From positions 57,062 through 121,061 of the forward strand of contig SJOL01001796.1 of assembly GCA_004794785.1 (NCBI GenBank): a stretch of DNA of 64,000 nucleotides, written 5' to 3'. This DNA comes from Opisthorchis felineus (taxonomy: Eukaryota > Platyhelminthes > Trematoda > Opisthorchiida > Opisthorchiidae). Positions 11,788 to 22,614 of this stretch are shown piece after piece. The notes under the pieces were generated by a model that was given only the letters and a program-made list of their open reading frames with translations, was not told the origin of the DNA and made no database searches. Each line of letters starts with the position of its first letter. Position 1 is the first letter of the stretch. The translations under genes and the position numbers were made by a program.

Positions 11788-12211
11788 TCATCATGGTCAT
11801 CATCGGCAACACAACAGTGGTAGTCAACACTGCTGCGTCGCCGGCATACGACTTTAATTTGCCTGAAAACCGTTTGTGAAGAAAAGAAAAAACATGGAAA
11901 GGAACATCTGTCGGTTCTATTCTACCACATTCATTCGAAAGTTTCTTCACATCCAGAAGTTCATTCAGACAATGTGAATAGAAACTGGCAACAGACAGGC
12001 CGTTAACATTGAACAGCAGACAATCTCGCAGCATGTCCCACCGGGCATAGTGAGGATTAGATGGTCTCCATCCCGGAATGCGATTCACGCCGATAGCACC
12101 CAGACTTATGGTGATTTCTCTCATCCCCTTCTGCTGATTCGAAGTTTTAGTGCCCGTTTTCTATAGCTAGACTGAATTTGGCACGGGAATCTGTACAATT
12201 TCCGGCAAACC
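11788..12211 (-). pseudogene. 5'-truncated LINE ORF end inside repeat copy B
   Basis: Minus-strand translation gives the last part of the same RTE-like LINE ORF as copy A: MREITISLGAIGVNRIPGW, then SNPHYARWDMLRDCLLF. An open frame of 114 codons survives (11780-12124). The two copies differ mainly by amino-acid-changing substitutions, so there is no sign of selection on the protein. The segment starts abruptly at 12211, and no further LINE sequence is seen toward 12.6 kb. Confidence 0.8.
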
Positions 12212-12609
12212 TTCTTTCGTCCTGTGCCGTGCATGTCCTTATTTGCTGAAATCTGTTGCTAGCCTTGTTTCGATGGGTATTTCCACTTCAAAATCTCATT
12301 GGCCTCAAGTAATTTTTTATTTTGGATATTCGCCTACGCCAGCCTGCGCTGGGTGTTTTTCCGAGTAAAAGTTTTCAAAGATCTTAATTTATTTGAGTTC
12401 TGCTTTTCATAATAGGCGTCTGCCACTTGCGGACAACCAAACTGCGCGTACTGCCATCTTTTAGCTCATTTGTTTGTGTTTCATGAAGTTCCTGTGTTGA
12501 TGGATGTTTGCGGTGTTTTCATTGAATTTGAGCTTTAATTTACATCAAGTTTCTTTTTGCGATGTGGAAAATTTGTGATATGGAATTTAAAAATGAACTG
12601 TTTTCTTAC

Positions 12610-12627
12610 CGTATGCTGGTGGTGGAT
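12610..12627 (-). CDS. Micro-exon, 18 nt (PPPAY module)
   Basis: Acceptor AAAATATTCCATTAG, donor GTAAGAAAACAG. In phase 1 it reads split Asp, then PPPAY, ending on a G. PPxY is the usual ligand of WW domains, so if the protein has a cytoplasmic part this could recruit a ubiquitin ligase; that is speculation. An alternative is a first coding exon starting at 12667 (MSHNNDPEQNIPLDPPPAY) with an in-frame stop just upstream. The micro-exon reading is preferred because the homologous LSTSY copies have a better acceptor at the same place and a stop codon in the extended frame. Confidence 0.5.
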
Positions 12628-12795
12628 CTAATGGAATATTTTGTTCAGGGTCATTATTGTGTGACATCATTGCATTTCAAGCATATAGGACAGTTATCAT
12701 TAAAGAATTCTTCATCTCTTCATTAACGGGTAATATTTCTAACTGCGCCCGCTCCTCATATTTCAATTTTTTTCTAACCTATTCCTGGCTCTTAC

Positions 12796-12810
12796 CGATT
12801 GTGTATTCAT
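12796..12810 (-). CDS. Micro-exon, 15 nt (EYTI module)
   Basis: Very strong acceptor (AAAATTTTGCTTTCTGCAG) and donor GTAAGAGCC. In phase 1 it reads split Asp, EYTI, then G. The phase-0 reading MNTQS is also open, but the third phase has an immediate TGA. The intron to the PPPAY exon would be only 168 bases. Confidence 0.55.
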
Positions 12811-12837
12811 CTGCAGAAAGCAAAATTTTGCGATTGA

Positions 12838-13987
12838 TTATTTAATATATTGTGAACGACAGGGTCCTCCGAAACGGCAGAAATCCAGCTTTTTCTCTTT
12901 TTTGGAGTTTTATGGCAAAATATTATTTACCACGAAAATGCCACCTACTTCACCAGATGCTTTGCAATTTTTATTACAGGAATATCTGCGCTCACAAAGT
13001 GCAATTAGCCTTAGATAACCTTCTAAACATCCGTCATCATCTACATGCGACCAAGATATCTTATTGAATGTTTTCATTTAGCGTGTAGGCCTGGTGGAGA
13101 GGGTGATGAATAATTTGGCGCAAAAAAGGTAGACGGTGGAGCACATGCCTCTATGCATATGTTTCTCTTGTAGGAAAATGAAATTAAATATATCGAAAAT
13201 TCCTCTATACCTAATAAGTTCAAATAAAGTGCATACGGGTCTTGTGGAGAGCGACAGAAAACACCTTTTCTAGTTGGTTTGATTTGAATTTTTGAATAAT
13301 AGTTATGAGAAATGGAAACAGTTACTCGGCAAACTACAGACATAATTCTCGCTTGGCAAGTGTGCAGTCAAGTAACTGTACCGAAGAATGCGCTAAAACC
13401 TACATTTGCCGCAGATTTTGTGCTGGGTGGGGTGTTTCTCTCACTTGTTTAATTATGATCTTCAGGTCGCTGACTAAACTATCACAGAATCGACCGGTTT
13501 GTTAGAATGAAAACTAGTCAAATATATTTTATTTTACGTTTGCGAAATCAGTTCGGGGATTGTTTCCCTAATTCAGTTTCAGAGGTGACCACCGTTGTTA
13601 CCAAGTGCTAAATTTCGATATTATTGTTTTCCGAATTTGCACAGTAAAGCAGTTTGTTTTGGATAAATACTGCACCAGAAAAGTGCAACTAAATCGCGTT
13701 CTTGGTGTACAAGAAAGCGGAAACTTTCGTTGAATATGTGCTGCACTCTGCAATACTGAATGTCAGATTACCCATTCGCAAACATTTATGCTATACACAT
13801 ACTGGCTGATTTTCCATATAAACCGTTTGCTATCTGGCGCGGAGCTTTTTCACAAACTGCCGAAAGCATCTGGAAAAATCATCAACCCCGTTTAACGCCC
13901 CAGGTTTGATAAAGGTAATTCCCATAAAAAGCAGCATTCAGCCGTTTTTTTCTACTAACGATTTAAGTGGAAACGACTTTTACTTAC
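12838..13987. other. Intron between micro-exons; nothing recognised
   Basis: A+T-rich sequence between the 15-nt and 27-nt micro-exons, with short open frames only. No transposon signature or further two-sided micro-exon was seen. Confidence 0.4.
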
Positions 13988-14014
13988 CAACTGTGCATAC
14001 GTCGGTTGTATGAT
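13988..14014 (-). CDS. Micro-exon, 27 nt (HTTDVCTV module)
   Basis: Acceptor GTATGCAAATTTGTAG; donor GTAAGTAAAAG, a near-perfect match to consensus. In phase 1 it gives split Asp, HTTDVCTV, then G. It is separated by only 113 bases from the upstream exon at 14128-14148. All three phases are open, so the phase choice rests on its neighbours. Confidence 0.5.
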
Positions 14015-14127
14015 CTACAAATTTGCATACGAAATCTCTTGTCCACATAAATTTTAAAAAGGTCTTGTGACAATTAAGGACGCTATGTGATGGGCAAAGC
14101 AGTAAAAACTTGGTCATTACAACTCAC

Positions 14128-14148
14128 CAGGTGCTTGTATTACGTAAG
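14128..14148 (-). CDS. Micro-exon, 21 nt (YVIQAP module)
   Basis: Acceptor TGTTATCATTTAAG, donor GTGAGTTGTAATG. In phase 1 it reads YVIQAP followed by G, which joins to the next exon as GAT (Asp). Phase 0 contains TAA. It shares the nine bases ACGTAATAC with the micro-exon at 44663-44683, which may be chance. Confidence 0.5.
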
Positions 14149-15153
14149 CTTAAATGATAACACAGTCAGCAAATAATTTATCAAGTAATCGGAGCGTTAA
14201 AATTAATTTTGAATTCCTGAACCAAGCATCCATGTGATAAAATGTACAGCCCCATATGGAGATACAATATGCCCCCAGTAATTCCTCTTATTTTAGTATT
14301 CAGAGAGAAAAGCAGCAAATGGCCACAATTAAAATGAGCCACTGATGCTTAGTTGCTCGTTTTATCCACGACAAACAAGAAATATTTATTTTTCTTTTTT
14401 GTGTGAATATAATCCAAGCGATTGCTGTCCGAATTCCCCTTACTTAGGTTCTACTTTGTTCTGTCCTCGATGTTTTCTATTTTTCGACGCAGTAGAACCA
14501 AAATATCAGCTTGAAAGTGGCAAGTAACCCACTTCTGCTTATATGGTTACTTCTAGAATTCTATCTGGGTGGCTGCCGGGACTAGATTCTTTCGTCTGTG
14601 GGTCGTGATTTCCGAGGTGTTCATTCAAACACGTATTCATTGATAAATGAAAATATTATGACCGTTCGACTTGCGATGAAATGTTACCTGATGGGAGCCC
14701 AACGTGCTGCCATCCAGTTGGCCTCATCATTGTCACCATTGTCGAAGGTTTTGTTGCAGATGGGTGTGGATCATAGTTAACCTGTTCCCATTTTTTAAAT
14801 ATAGTTATGGGGATTGTTGAACACTGGGCAGAGTGAAACAAATTACGAGAGTAAAAATTGTCATGTGGATTAGACCCTAGTTTAGGCGTTCCGGTATAAT
14901 GACGGCAACCTGCTGCATAGACCATATGGTATGCTGTACATTGATGAAACAAAAGGTTACTCAATACCCCTTGCAAAATGGGAGCAGTCTGTGTGACTTT
15001 AATACACCCTGTTATTGGTGCAAGATGGCACTGTTGATCAATCACGTATTACCATTTTATCTTGCATTTTTGGGGCTATTTTTCACACAATGACCCTAAG
15101 GTTAGATTGAAGTGATACACGGTACCTCTAAATTGTTCTCACGGTTTACTTAC

Positions 15154-15171
15154 CTGTGTGTTTTGATTCCG
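15154..15171 (-). CDS. Micro-exon, 18 nt (ESKHT module)
   Basis: One of the clearest cases: acceptor CACACTTCCTCTCTACAG, 18 bases, then donor GTAAGTAAAC. In phase 1 it reads ESKHT plus a terminal G. All three phases are open. Confidence 0.6.
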
Positions 15172-18100
15172 CTGTAGAGAGGAAGTGTGCACCTTTTAAC
15201 CACGCAATCCATACACTTCATTCAACTGCACAAATATGTCTATATATTTGGAAAATTACCCAATTACTGAGACTCGATAAGCCTTCATGAGTTTATGTTA
15301 GCCCAGAAGTATATCATAATATCTACCCCTAGTGAAGAACATTCAAGGAACCAGACAAAAGGAAGTTTTCCTAAGTGAGTCAGAATTATGAAAACAAAGT
15401 CAGTGGAAACAGTTTCACGACGACCGGCAGACGTAATAATATTTCATGGGAGACATAATAACTCAAAATACTAGGCTACCGCAAGCCACAACTCAAAACG
15501 GTTTACTTTTTCACACCAAATGGAATGTCTTTGGTTACAATCGATTACACATTTGGACGGCAGTGTTTCTTGGAAAGAATTGTGACATTCTCCTTTCTAA
15601 CCAATATGCTTTACGCCATCTTTTTGAAAACTTTTACCACATCCTTAGGAAGAACCGAGCTTATCCAATGAGAGAAGAGTAGATGCAATGCGGTGCAATG
15701 TTGTGATCTCTGACAATAAGCCACAGACAGGCAAATACAGTCAGCGTATAACAATCCACCAAAATAGACAGGCTTTCAGGTCACGGCAACGTACACCTAT
15801 AGATATGCTGCTTCTTACAAGACTCGATCCTGAATATAGGGTAAACCTGGCAGTTTGCTCTCTGTTTACCAGACCTTGTTATTTCGACTGCGCAGCTGGA
15901 GAACTATTTTCGCGAGAGAACACCAATGCATTATTCGTGTTAGCAACGTTCAATTGTTAAAACCCTAAAGGCCATAAAAGGCCTAGCTTATAATGTGTTC
16001 ATTTGGGGAGCACTGTCAGCGAGGATGGTTCTTTTGGTCTAGCTGAAAGACAAAATTTCAGGTAAATTTTCGGCTTTCGGTTAGCGGGGATGCCTAACTG
16101 TCAAGTTTTTGCGCACCAAAACACAAGCCGCACTACTCTGAAACTCGATATTGCTATAGCGACGTTCTCGGATTCTCTTCTTGGCCAATCGTGGATGGAC
16201 GACCGTAAGGCATAGAGTTTTGCTTTGTTAATTTCTTGTACATGCACCATGTTGATGAACGCTCAAATGTTTCACTAATCTATTTCACCCCTGCCAGCAC
16301 AACCTCAAGGGACAGTCGAATGTGGCCTCCTGTAGAAGATGGCAAAATGAGGATAATGTTTGGTTTATGCTCGCATGTCTGTTCATGACACCAAATTGGT
16401 TAGTTTCTATCTTACTGGTCCGTAATTTTATCACGCATAACTGAATGTGAATTGCAGGCGACCGAAGACAAAAATTACCACAACTTACTTTTACCTAATG
16501 CAGAGACAAAAGTGATATGTTCACTTAACTGGGTGTAATATTTATTGATGTATGTTAAATATGTGCGCACCTGAACGATAATTATGTGCGTTTTTATAAA
16601 GTTCAAGTGCGGAATAACTCTTTTCAATATTATTCCAAACATTTTACATTTGCTGGCAAAAGCTATACTGATGTGGCTTTCAAGTATGTAGGTATTTTAA
16701 ATCGGGGCCATGCGATATTGTACATAGAGACTGTAATTAAGACGTGACTATGCATCGCAAACAGACGAATTTCTGAAGCTATCCATATTAGATTTCGCGG
16801 CATTGTTTAAACATTGAAGGATGGGCGCGCTATATCTACACTGCTGATCAGCCACTCACGGCCAAAATGTTGAATGTTCAGACCACTAGCCGGGAGGCAG
16901 CGAGTTGATGAGTCTTTGGAGTTCGGTCCTACTGATTCCCAATGGGGATGAAATGACTGTGCAGTGCTTCTCGGCTTTTCAGCATAGATAGGCTTCACCT
17001 AGGCGACAAAATCTCTATCTTAAAAAAACGTTTGCAGGCTCAGTGTTGAGCGCAGCTAATAGTTTGTGCTCTGAGGAAAATGCATGCCATCCAGGTTACC
17101 ATCACCATTAAAAGCCATGCGGTTTTCTCCATAAAGGAGGAGCTAGTTCAGTTGCAACTGAGAAAAAAAATGAAAACACAGTCACCTTGTCAACTGTTTA
17201 GATGCCTTAACGAGCGAAAACTGCGTAGAACGTCCGCAAAAGTTTGGCGGAATTAAACACATGAACGATATTCATATTTGAGGACTTCATTAGTAGGCAA
17301 CTGATGCAGTCTAAAGACATTGACAACCTTGCTCAGTCTACTGACAAAGGGCACAAATATATCGCGAAGATCACAGTGCTACTAGCTTAGGAGAGATAAG
17401 CAGGTAGCCGGAAGTGCGTGCAGAGGGACAGAAAATACATGCACACAAATTACTTCATTGTTTTAAAGAGTGGTGAAGGATCCAGCTATACCCCTCCGCA
17501 ACGATAGGAAAGTGCAACCTCTCCATTGGACACGGTTAGCTATCCGCCAAAGGCCCGATAATGGAAACAGAACATTTCTGGTGGAGGTTTTGACAATTCA
17601 CTCACAATCTGCTTGCGTTGGTGGAGACGTCGGTCGGTCCATATCCACCGTGAGATCATGGCTCGTAAACACTAACCGGCAGCATGACCACATAACTCCA
17701 GCTCCAACCCGGGCATGTGTGAAGTCCAATCTCCATCTGACATCATCCCAACAGGTTATGGTTAAATCTTGCCCCTTGCTTCTTCCGTGATGGCGACGAA
17801 CCCTCACATGGTCATCAAAACGTTTGATTTAAAAGCTGTGCTACCGGTGTTACTTTCCTTCATTGTTCAGCTATCTGATGTAAAAAAATTACCGCATAAT
17901 TACTGGATACTGGTACGTAAAATGTGAGTGAATAAGCCAAACCCACTGCACCTGGCTAACTTTAGAACACAATTTTATTCAGCGCAGTGAAAAACCTCAT
18001 CGCTTAATATGGCGGTTCAGCCTTGAAACTGTCGGCTTTGTGTTATAGTAAGCCTGGTTTTCACAAAAATTCAAACATATTGAGGCCAAACGGAATAGGG

Positions 18101-20420
18101 CTAAATGAATTATCGACCAGAATTGTTTCGTGATGCGTTTATCTACAAATAAAACGATTTCCGCTCATTTTCTAACCGACTAAACTTACGTTTATCTGGA
18201 GTCACAATCAGGCAAGATACGAAAATTAACACGGTAGACAAAGGGAATAGGGTTGCTTAGACGGTCTCAGACAGGTAACAGTGATTACAGTGCAACATAA
18301 GTAGGTTGTACTTCAAGTCTACTTGACTACCCTTCATTATTTTTGGCAGGCAGAACTCCAAAATTTTCTCTGATATGCAAGGCATACATACACAGCACAA
18401 CCAGACGCTGTATCCGGTTGTTTTCTGCCTACTCGCATGCTGCACACATTTGTACGTCTGTCAGTTTGCTGAAATTCATAGGCAGGGCAGCAGTTCACCA
18501 GAATTTTATGTATGTCTGCTTTTAAAATTGAGTATAATTTTGTGCTTTGCTTTTTGCATTGTCTGTGGCTGTGGGATTTTCTTGTTTAGCCCAGTTTATA
18601 ATTCGCATCAAGTAATCATTAAAAAAAACCTATAAACACGTGCCCATACATTGTACAATATGTAAATACGTGTGCATTTCTAAAAAGGACCGCTCGGGCT
18701 AAGCATTTAAGCTATTTATTTTGCAGCAGCCAATGTTCGACCTGGGGACACAGGACAAGCCAAATTCATTGGAATGAAGAAAAAATGATGGCTCTTGAAC
18801 TCTGCGGACACTTTCCGATTTATCTTGCTTGTAGCCTAGGTTTGTTGTACGTGTGTCACGCACAAAAGCATAACTGCACGTATGAGAACCATATCTATTG
18901 ATTCGGATATAAATTACAGAGAACAATAGAGAACTTATCCAGGAGTAATATAGTCAGCTTCCAATAGGGGATGACACATCGGCTTTAAGACCGGCGTCAA
19001 ATGACAGAAAGGTAAATTTCAACTGCTGGTGCTTTGCTTAGTTAGGAACTAAATGGCGATAGTCATCAGGCAACAAGCTCTAACACACAAAGTTTCGTGG
19101 CCAAGCGTTAATTTCAACAAAATTCTTATTTGGTGAAATGTTTGATAATAAATGCCTTGTAATTTGTGTTGTGGGTGCGTATGAAACGGCGGAGAAAGTG
19201 GGTGAGTAGCAACCGTATTTATACCGTAATAAGCGTATATAAAATGGTCTAACGGATTAATCCGTTCGCTAACCAATGAAATGCTAATCAACTAGCCCTA
19301 CACCTGATTTAGTCATACAAATGTTTTACTTGCAAGAAGTTTTGAAAATCAGAATAAATTATTTTTGATTTGTTGAATGCATCCTACAGTTTTCTTTGGT
19401 TCCTTCGCTTAAATATGCCGCCGGAAGAATGATACTGTCGTCCCACTCTTAATCAGGATTCATTTATACTGGTTTATAGAACAAGTAAATTCTGAGAGCT
19501 TACTCGTACCTACAAAGGAGTTTTAAAGCCACATGAAAAGGATATTAATGTACAGTTGTGTGGGGATATGTTTCAGGATTCCTGGCAATTGGTTGGACAC
19601 GCCACCAAGACGGAAAAAACTGTAGGTGCGTAAGCAAACCAACATTTGAAAGGCACGGGTTATGCGTGAAAGCTAGAATATTGTGGTTTTTACGGGACTT
19701 AGAACACCTGCAAACATTTGCAGAGTGCTCAAATACGCACAGTCCCAGGTAACTAGCCGAGCCATTTACCACATTTCAAAATGACTTGCTTTAACTACTA
19801 ACTTAGAAACTTATCTATATTCCCGGCTGCATTGTGTAAGCAAATAAAATGTCTTTTTTTTTATAGAAAAACACTGCTTTTACAATTCAGCCATGTAAAC
19901 GACAGCCAGTAATGTATATCAACGACTCACTTCCCAAAGTCAGACCGACTTTCATAACATCTACAACAAAAACAATTTTTGGTAAACCTGCTTTGCGGTT
20001 GGCAAGTATAGCGCGCTATTCCAGAACCTTATAAATATCGAGAATCATATCGATCGCTCCACCCCTACTCTCTTCACTGGCTGTTTGCATTCCATTACCA
20101 AACTGCGTCTTCAGATAAGTTCTGAATTGCCAGGCACACAGGATTAGAGTTGTTTAACCTACTTCAATTAGTTAACATAACAGGCCCAAAGAAGCATCCA
20201 AAGAGTAAAACTATAATCGATAAAAAAGGCTGTCTTATCTTCAAGAAGCACATAGATCATCTAGTTGAACAATTTTAAGAACATTTCAACGGATTTTTGA
20301 CCCAAAAAGCAGCATTGGACAGTAAACCTGGAAACTGCGATGGCTTTGGAGATAAGCTCTTTGTCCTGACAAAGTCCCACTTGCTGTGTTCACACATAAA
20401 TTTAAAATTTTGTCTTCTAG
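15172..20420. other. Probable intron or intergenic DNA with possible repeat remnants
   Basis: No supported gene. Slightly GC-richer islands at about 16800-17000 and 17470-17810 have overlapping open frames on both strands and look like old interspersed repeats, but I cannot name a family. One weak 6-nt micro-exon candidate lies at 18190-18195. Short T-runs occur near 19853. Confidence 0.4.
18190..18195 (-). CDS. Weak 6-nt micro-exon candidate
   Basis: Acceptor CTGATTGTGACTCCAG and donor GTAAGTTTAG enclose six bases. The length is a multiple of three and the phase-1 reading makes no stop with its neighbours. Such a short interval arises easily by chance. Confidence 0.18.
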
Positions 20421-20647
20421 TGTTTAAGCTATTTGATTTTATTCAAGCGAAACAGACCCTCTCAACCATAGATGCTAACTGTTTACGAAACCTCGTGAGG
20501 ACGTGTTTCATGAGCATAAGACAGAATATCCAGACAGATATGGGCTTTGTGGACAAGATGTTCCCAAGTTTTAAAGTGTTAGAACAATTGCATGTGGATA
20601 AGCGATCTAAAATTATGGTTTTTATTTGCCCTGAATCCCGCGGTTGA
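20421..20647 (+). CDS. Possible plus-strand exon, unrecognised protein
   Basis: A strong acceptor (AAATTTTGTCTTCTAG) is followed by 75 open codons ending in TGA, in the frame that leaves two bases before the first codon (phase 1). The translation begins FKLFDFIQAKQTLSTIDANC and looks like an amphipathic, globular segment. If real it would be a terminal exon, but no AATAAA is visible close downstream. Open runs of this length with one good splice site are expected a few times by chance. Confidence 0.25.
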
Positions 20648-20929
20648 TTTTTTTCTGCCAATATTTAAATTTCGTACGCCGCTTGATTTCACGCACGTGT
20701 TTACAGGAGGCTACCCACACCCTCCCTTCCACGCAGCGATATCCGTCCGACTAGAGTAACCACTATATTTGTGATCAATCATATCATTGACGCAGTAATG
20801 ATACAAAAGTTAGGAGTATCCAGAAAACCGACATTCAGGCCAATCCAAGCAAGAAACTTGTCCAAATGATTTGTAGTTTTGAGGCGAAAGCATTACTAAC
20901 ACAGCTGACCCAGGTGACCTGATGTTTTG

Positions 20930-21316
20930 GAATGCGACTTGCGCCAAAAAACTTCAAGGTGGTAGTTTGGGGTGAACAATTTTTCAAAATGCCTAGCAAT
21001 TCAACGAGTGACTTCGGAAGCCGTTGAATGCTATGCATGTCTGTGAAGTTGAATTGGAACTGATGGTAGCGTGACGGACGAAGTCCACGCATGAATCCAA
21101 GAGGCCAGAACTACTCCATTTATCGCATCAAAAGGCCTACCACTGGCTTGCAAAGGACGTGTACATGTGATTATAGTGCGGACCACATTGTTGTATGGCT
21201 GCGAGGTTTTTCCAAATCTTCCGGAAGAGACGACACACATTGAGTTCTCTGTCCACCGACATCTCGGAATGTGTGCCAGAAAGGAGTGTGCCATCACGTT
21301 TGAAACGGGAAGGGGT
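20930..21316 (+). pseudogene. Second RTE-like LINE remnant, plus strand
   Basis: Plus-strand translation shows the region downstream of the RT active site of the same LINE type: AVECYACL, then DGSVTDEVHA, CKGRVHVIIVRTTLLYGCEV, THIEFSVHRHLGMCA and AITFETG. Matching blocks in the 7-9 kb LINE are CISSDCSVTAEV and KVRSTDARLRHLW. Several stops interrupt it and it has no endonuclease or RT core here. It is older and shorter than the LINE at 7-9 kb, and on the opposite strand. Confidence 0.7.
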
Positions 21317-21461
21317 GATCACGAATCGGGTCTTCAGTGGAGAATGCATCTGGCACCGCAAAGTAGAGTGGCTTGACCAGTCGTCACAGATGCAGTATTA
21401 CCGCCTGCAGAGGCAAGAGTTGCATCTTACGTCTTATTCTGTAGCGACAGAAACCTGAAGC

Positions 21462-22593
21462 TGGTAAGAACTCGATATGTTGATTGGGAATGTAGGATGA
21501 TACAAACAATACTCAAGAATCTGTTGGAATTTTTTCTGCAGTAAATGCACGTAAGTTGGCCAAACTGAATTTTTGTTCTTTTAGCTTTCACACTTGGCTC
21601 ATAGTAGAAAAGTCCCAATGACCAGAAATGTGTTAACCAACGATAGCGTGCGAACATCATATCTTAAGGCGAATAGAAAATAGTTCAAATCTTACATGGT
21701 TTTTTTAAGCTGGTCATTAATGAGGAAATACTGGTAAGTCACCAATGAAATTAACAACTTACGTTTCCTCTTTCGTCTACTATCTAGTTAGATGAAAAAA
21801 ATCGCGGGGCTTTTTGCATTATTAAACACCAAACGAGAGTTGGATAAAGGTGACCAGGAGGGATCAATCACAACTATGCACTGGTCCTCAGCGAGGGTAG
21901 ATTGTGCAAATGATTAGCTGGTTTGTCCCACCAGGGAGGGGAACGGATTACAAGAGTTTACATCCTTCGCAGCTTATTCAACAGTGAATACAATGCTTCA
22001 TTTTGGCAGATAAGCAAATTCGGCCACTTGTAGTTGATCACGTGGCATTTGATCTGTTGGCCGAGCTCGAGCAGTGACTTGCCGATATCCCGTCATCAAT
22101 GCGATGATCCCTGATGATAATGTTTCCTAGAATGCTGAAAGAACGTCTACAAGTCAATTGCTACCGTCGACGAACAGGCTGAAAAACACTTGATCAACTA
22201 TCGGTGAACGCAAATGAGCTATTAATCTTCCAATCCATCAGCAAATTTGGCAACTGTTTCCCATATAGCTCATATAATTCACATTGATTGCAGGAGTTCG
22301 AGTGGCGGATCCGGAAACTTTATGCTGGAGTAAGCTAGAGGAACGCCAGAAAATTTATACAAATATTTTATGGTACTTTTTACCTCAAATTTGACACCAG
22401 TTCGTTGCCGGTAATTCCAGACCGATAGATCGGTCTCCATGATTATCGCGGTGGAAGCAAATCAAACCAAAACAATTTTTCCTACAGAACCAGACTTGAT
22501 TACATTTTGTTATATGCATTTCAGTTAATCCGCAAATAGTCTCGCAGAATACAAGTTCTTTCTCGTTGTTTAAAAAGTCGATAGTTTACTTAC
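21462..22593. other. Nothing recognised
   Basis: A+T-rich spacer between the plus-strand LINE remnant and the 21-nt micro-exon. No family match and no two-sided exon was seen. Confidence 0.4.
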
Positions 22594-22614
22594 ACTTTTG
22601 GCCTTTGAATTCAA
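22594..22614 (-). CDS. Micro-exon, 21 nt (EFKGQK module)
   Basis: Acceptor GTCTCCTCTACACACATAG (strong pyrimidine tract) and donor GTAAGTAAAC, the same ten donor bases as at 15154. Phase 1 reads EFKGQK and ends on T. One alternative phase starts with TGA. Confidence 0.5.

Larger units (their letters stand above)
10976..12211 (-). repeat. Direct repeat copy B: 5'-truncated LINE end plus micro-exon segment
   Basis: Second copy of the 1.2-kb unit. On the minus strand it starts abruptly inside the LINE ORF at about 12211, whereas copy A carries on into more LINE sequence, so B looks 5'-truncated, as LINE-borne copies often are. Its other end lies at about 10976, close to the end of copy A. It also carries an 18-nt micro-exon (11587-11604) and the possible last exon (11401-11456). 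The LINE-derived peptide keeps a Gly-Ala-Ile-Gly stretch that has decayed in A, so B is the better-preserved copy there. Confidence 0.9.

Noticed and set aside
6202..12211. The 1.2-kb direct repeats as LTRs of a retrotransposon
   Set aside because: Spacing and TG...CA-like ends looked suggestive, but homology runs past those ends, no purine tract or primer site fits, and the unit proves to be a LINE 3' end plus flank, with the LINE extending beyond copy A on one side.
12610..12667. First coding exon starting at Met 12667 (MSHNNDPEQ...), for example of a LITAF-like PPxY protein
   Set aside because: The homologous copies A and B carry a stop in that extended frame but keep the 18-nt exon with better splice sites; no LITAF zinc domain was found downstream. 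Kept only as an alternative.
17090..17130. 27-nt minus-strand interval with good acceptor but GTAACC donor
   Set aside because: Weak donor, and joining it after the 22594 exon would create TAA.
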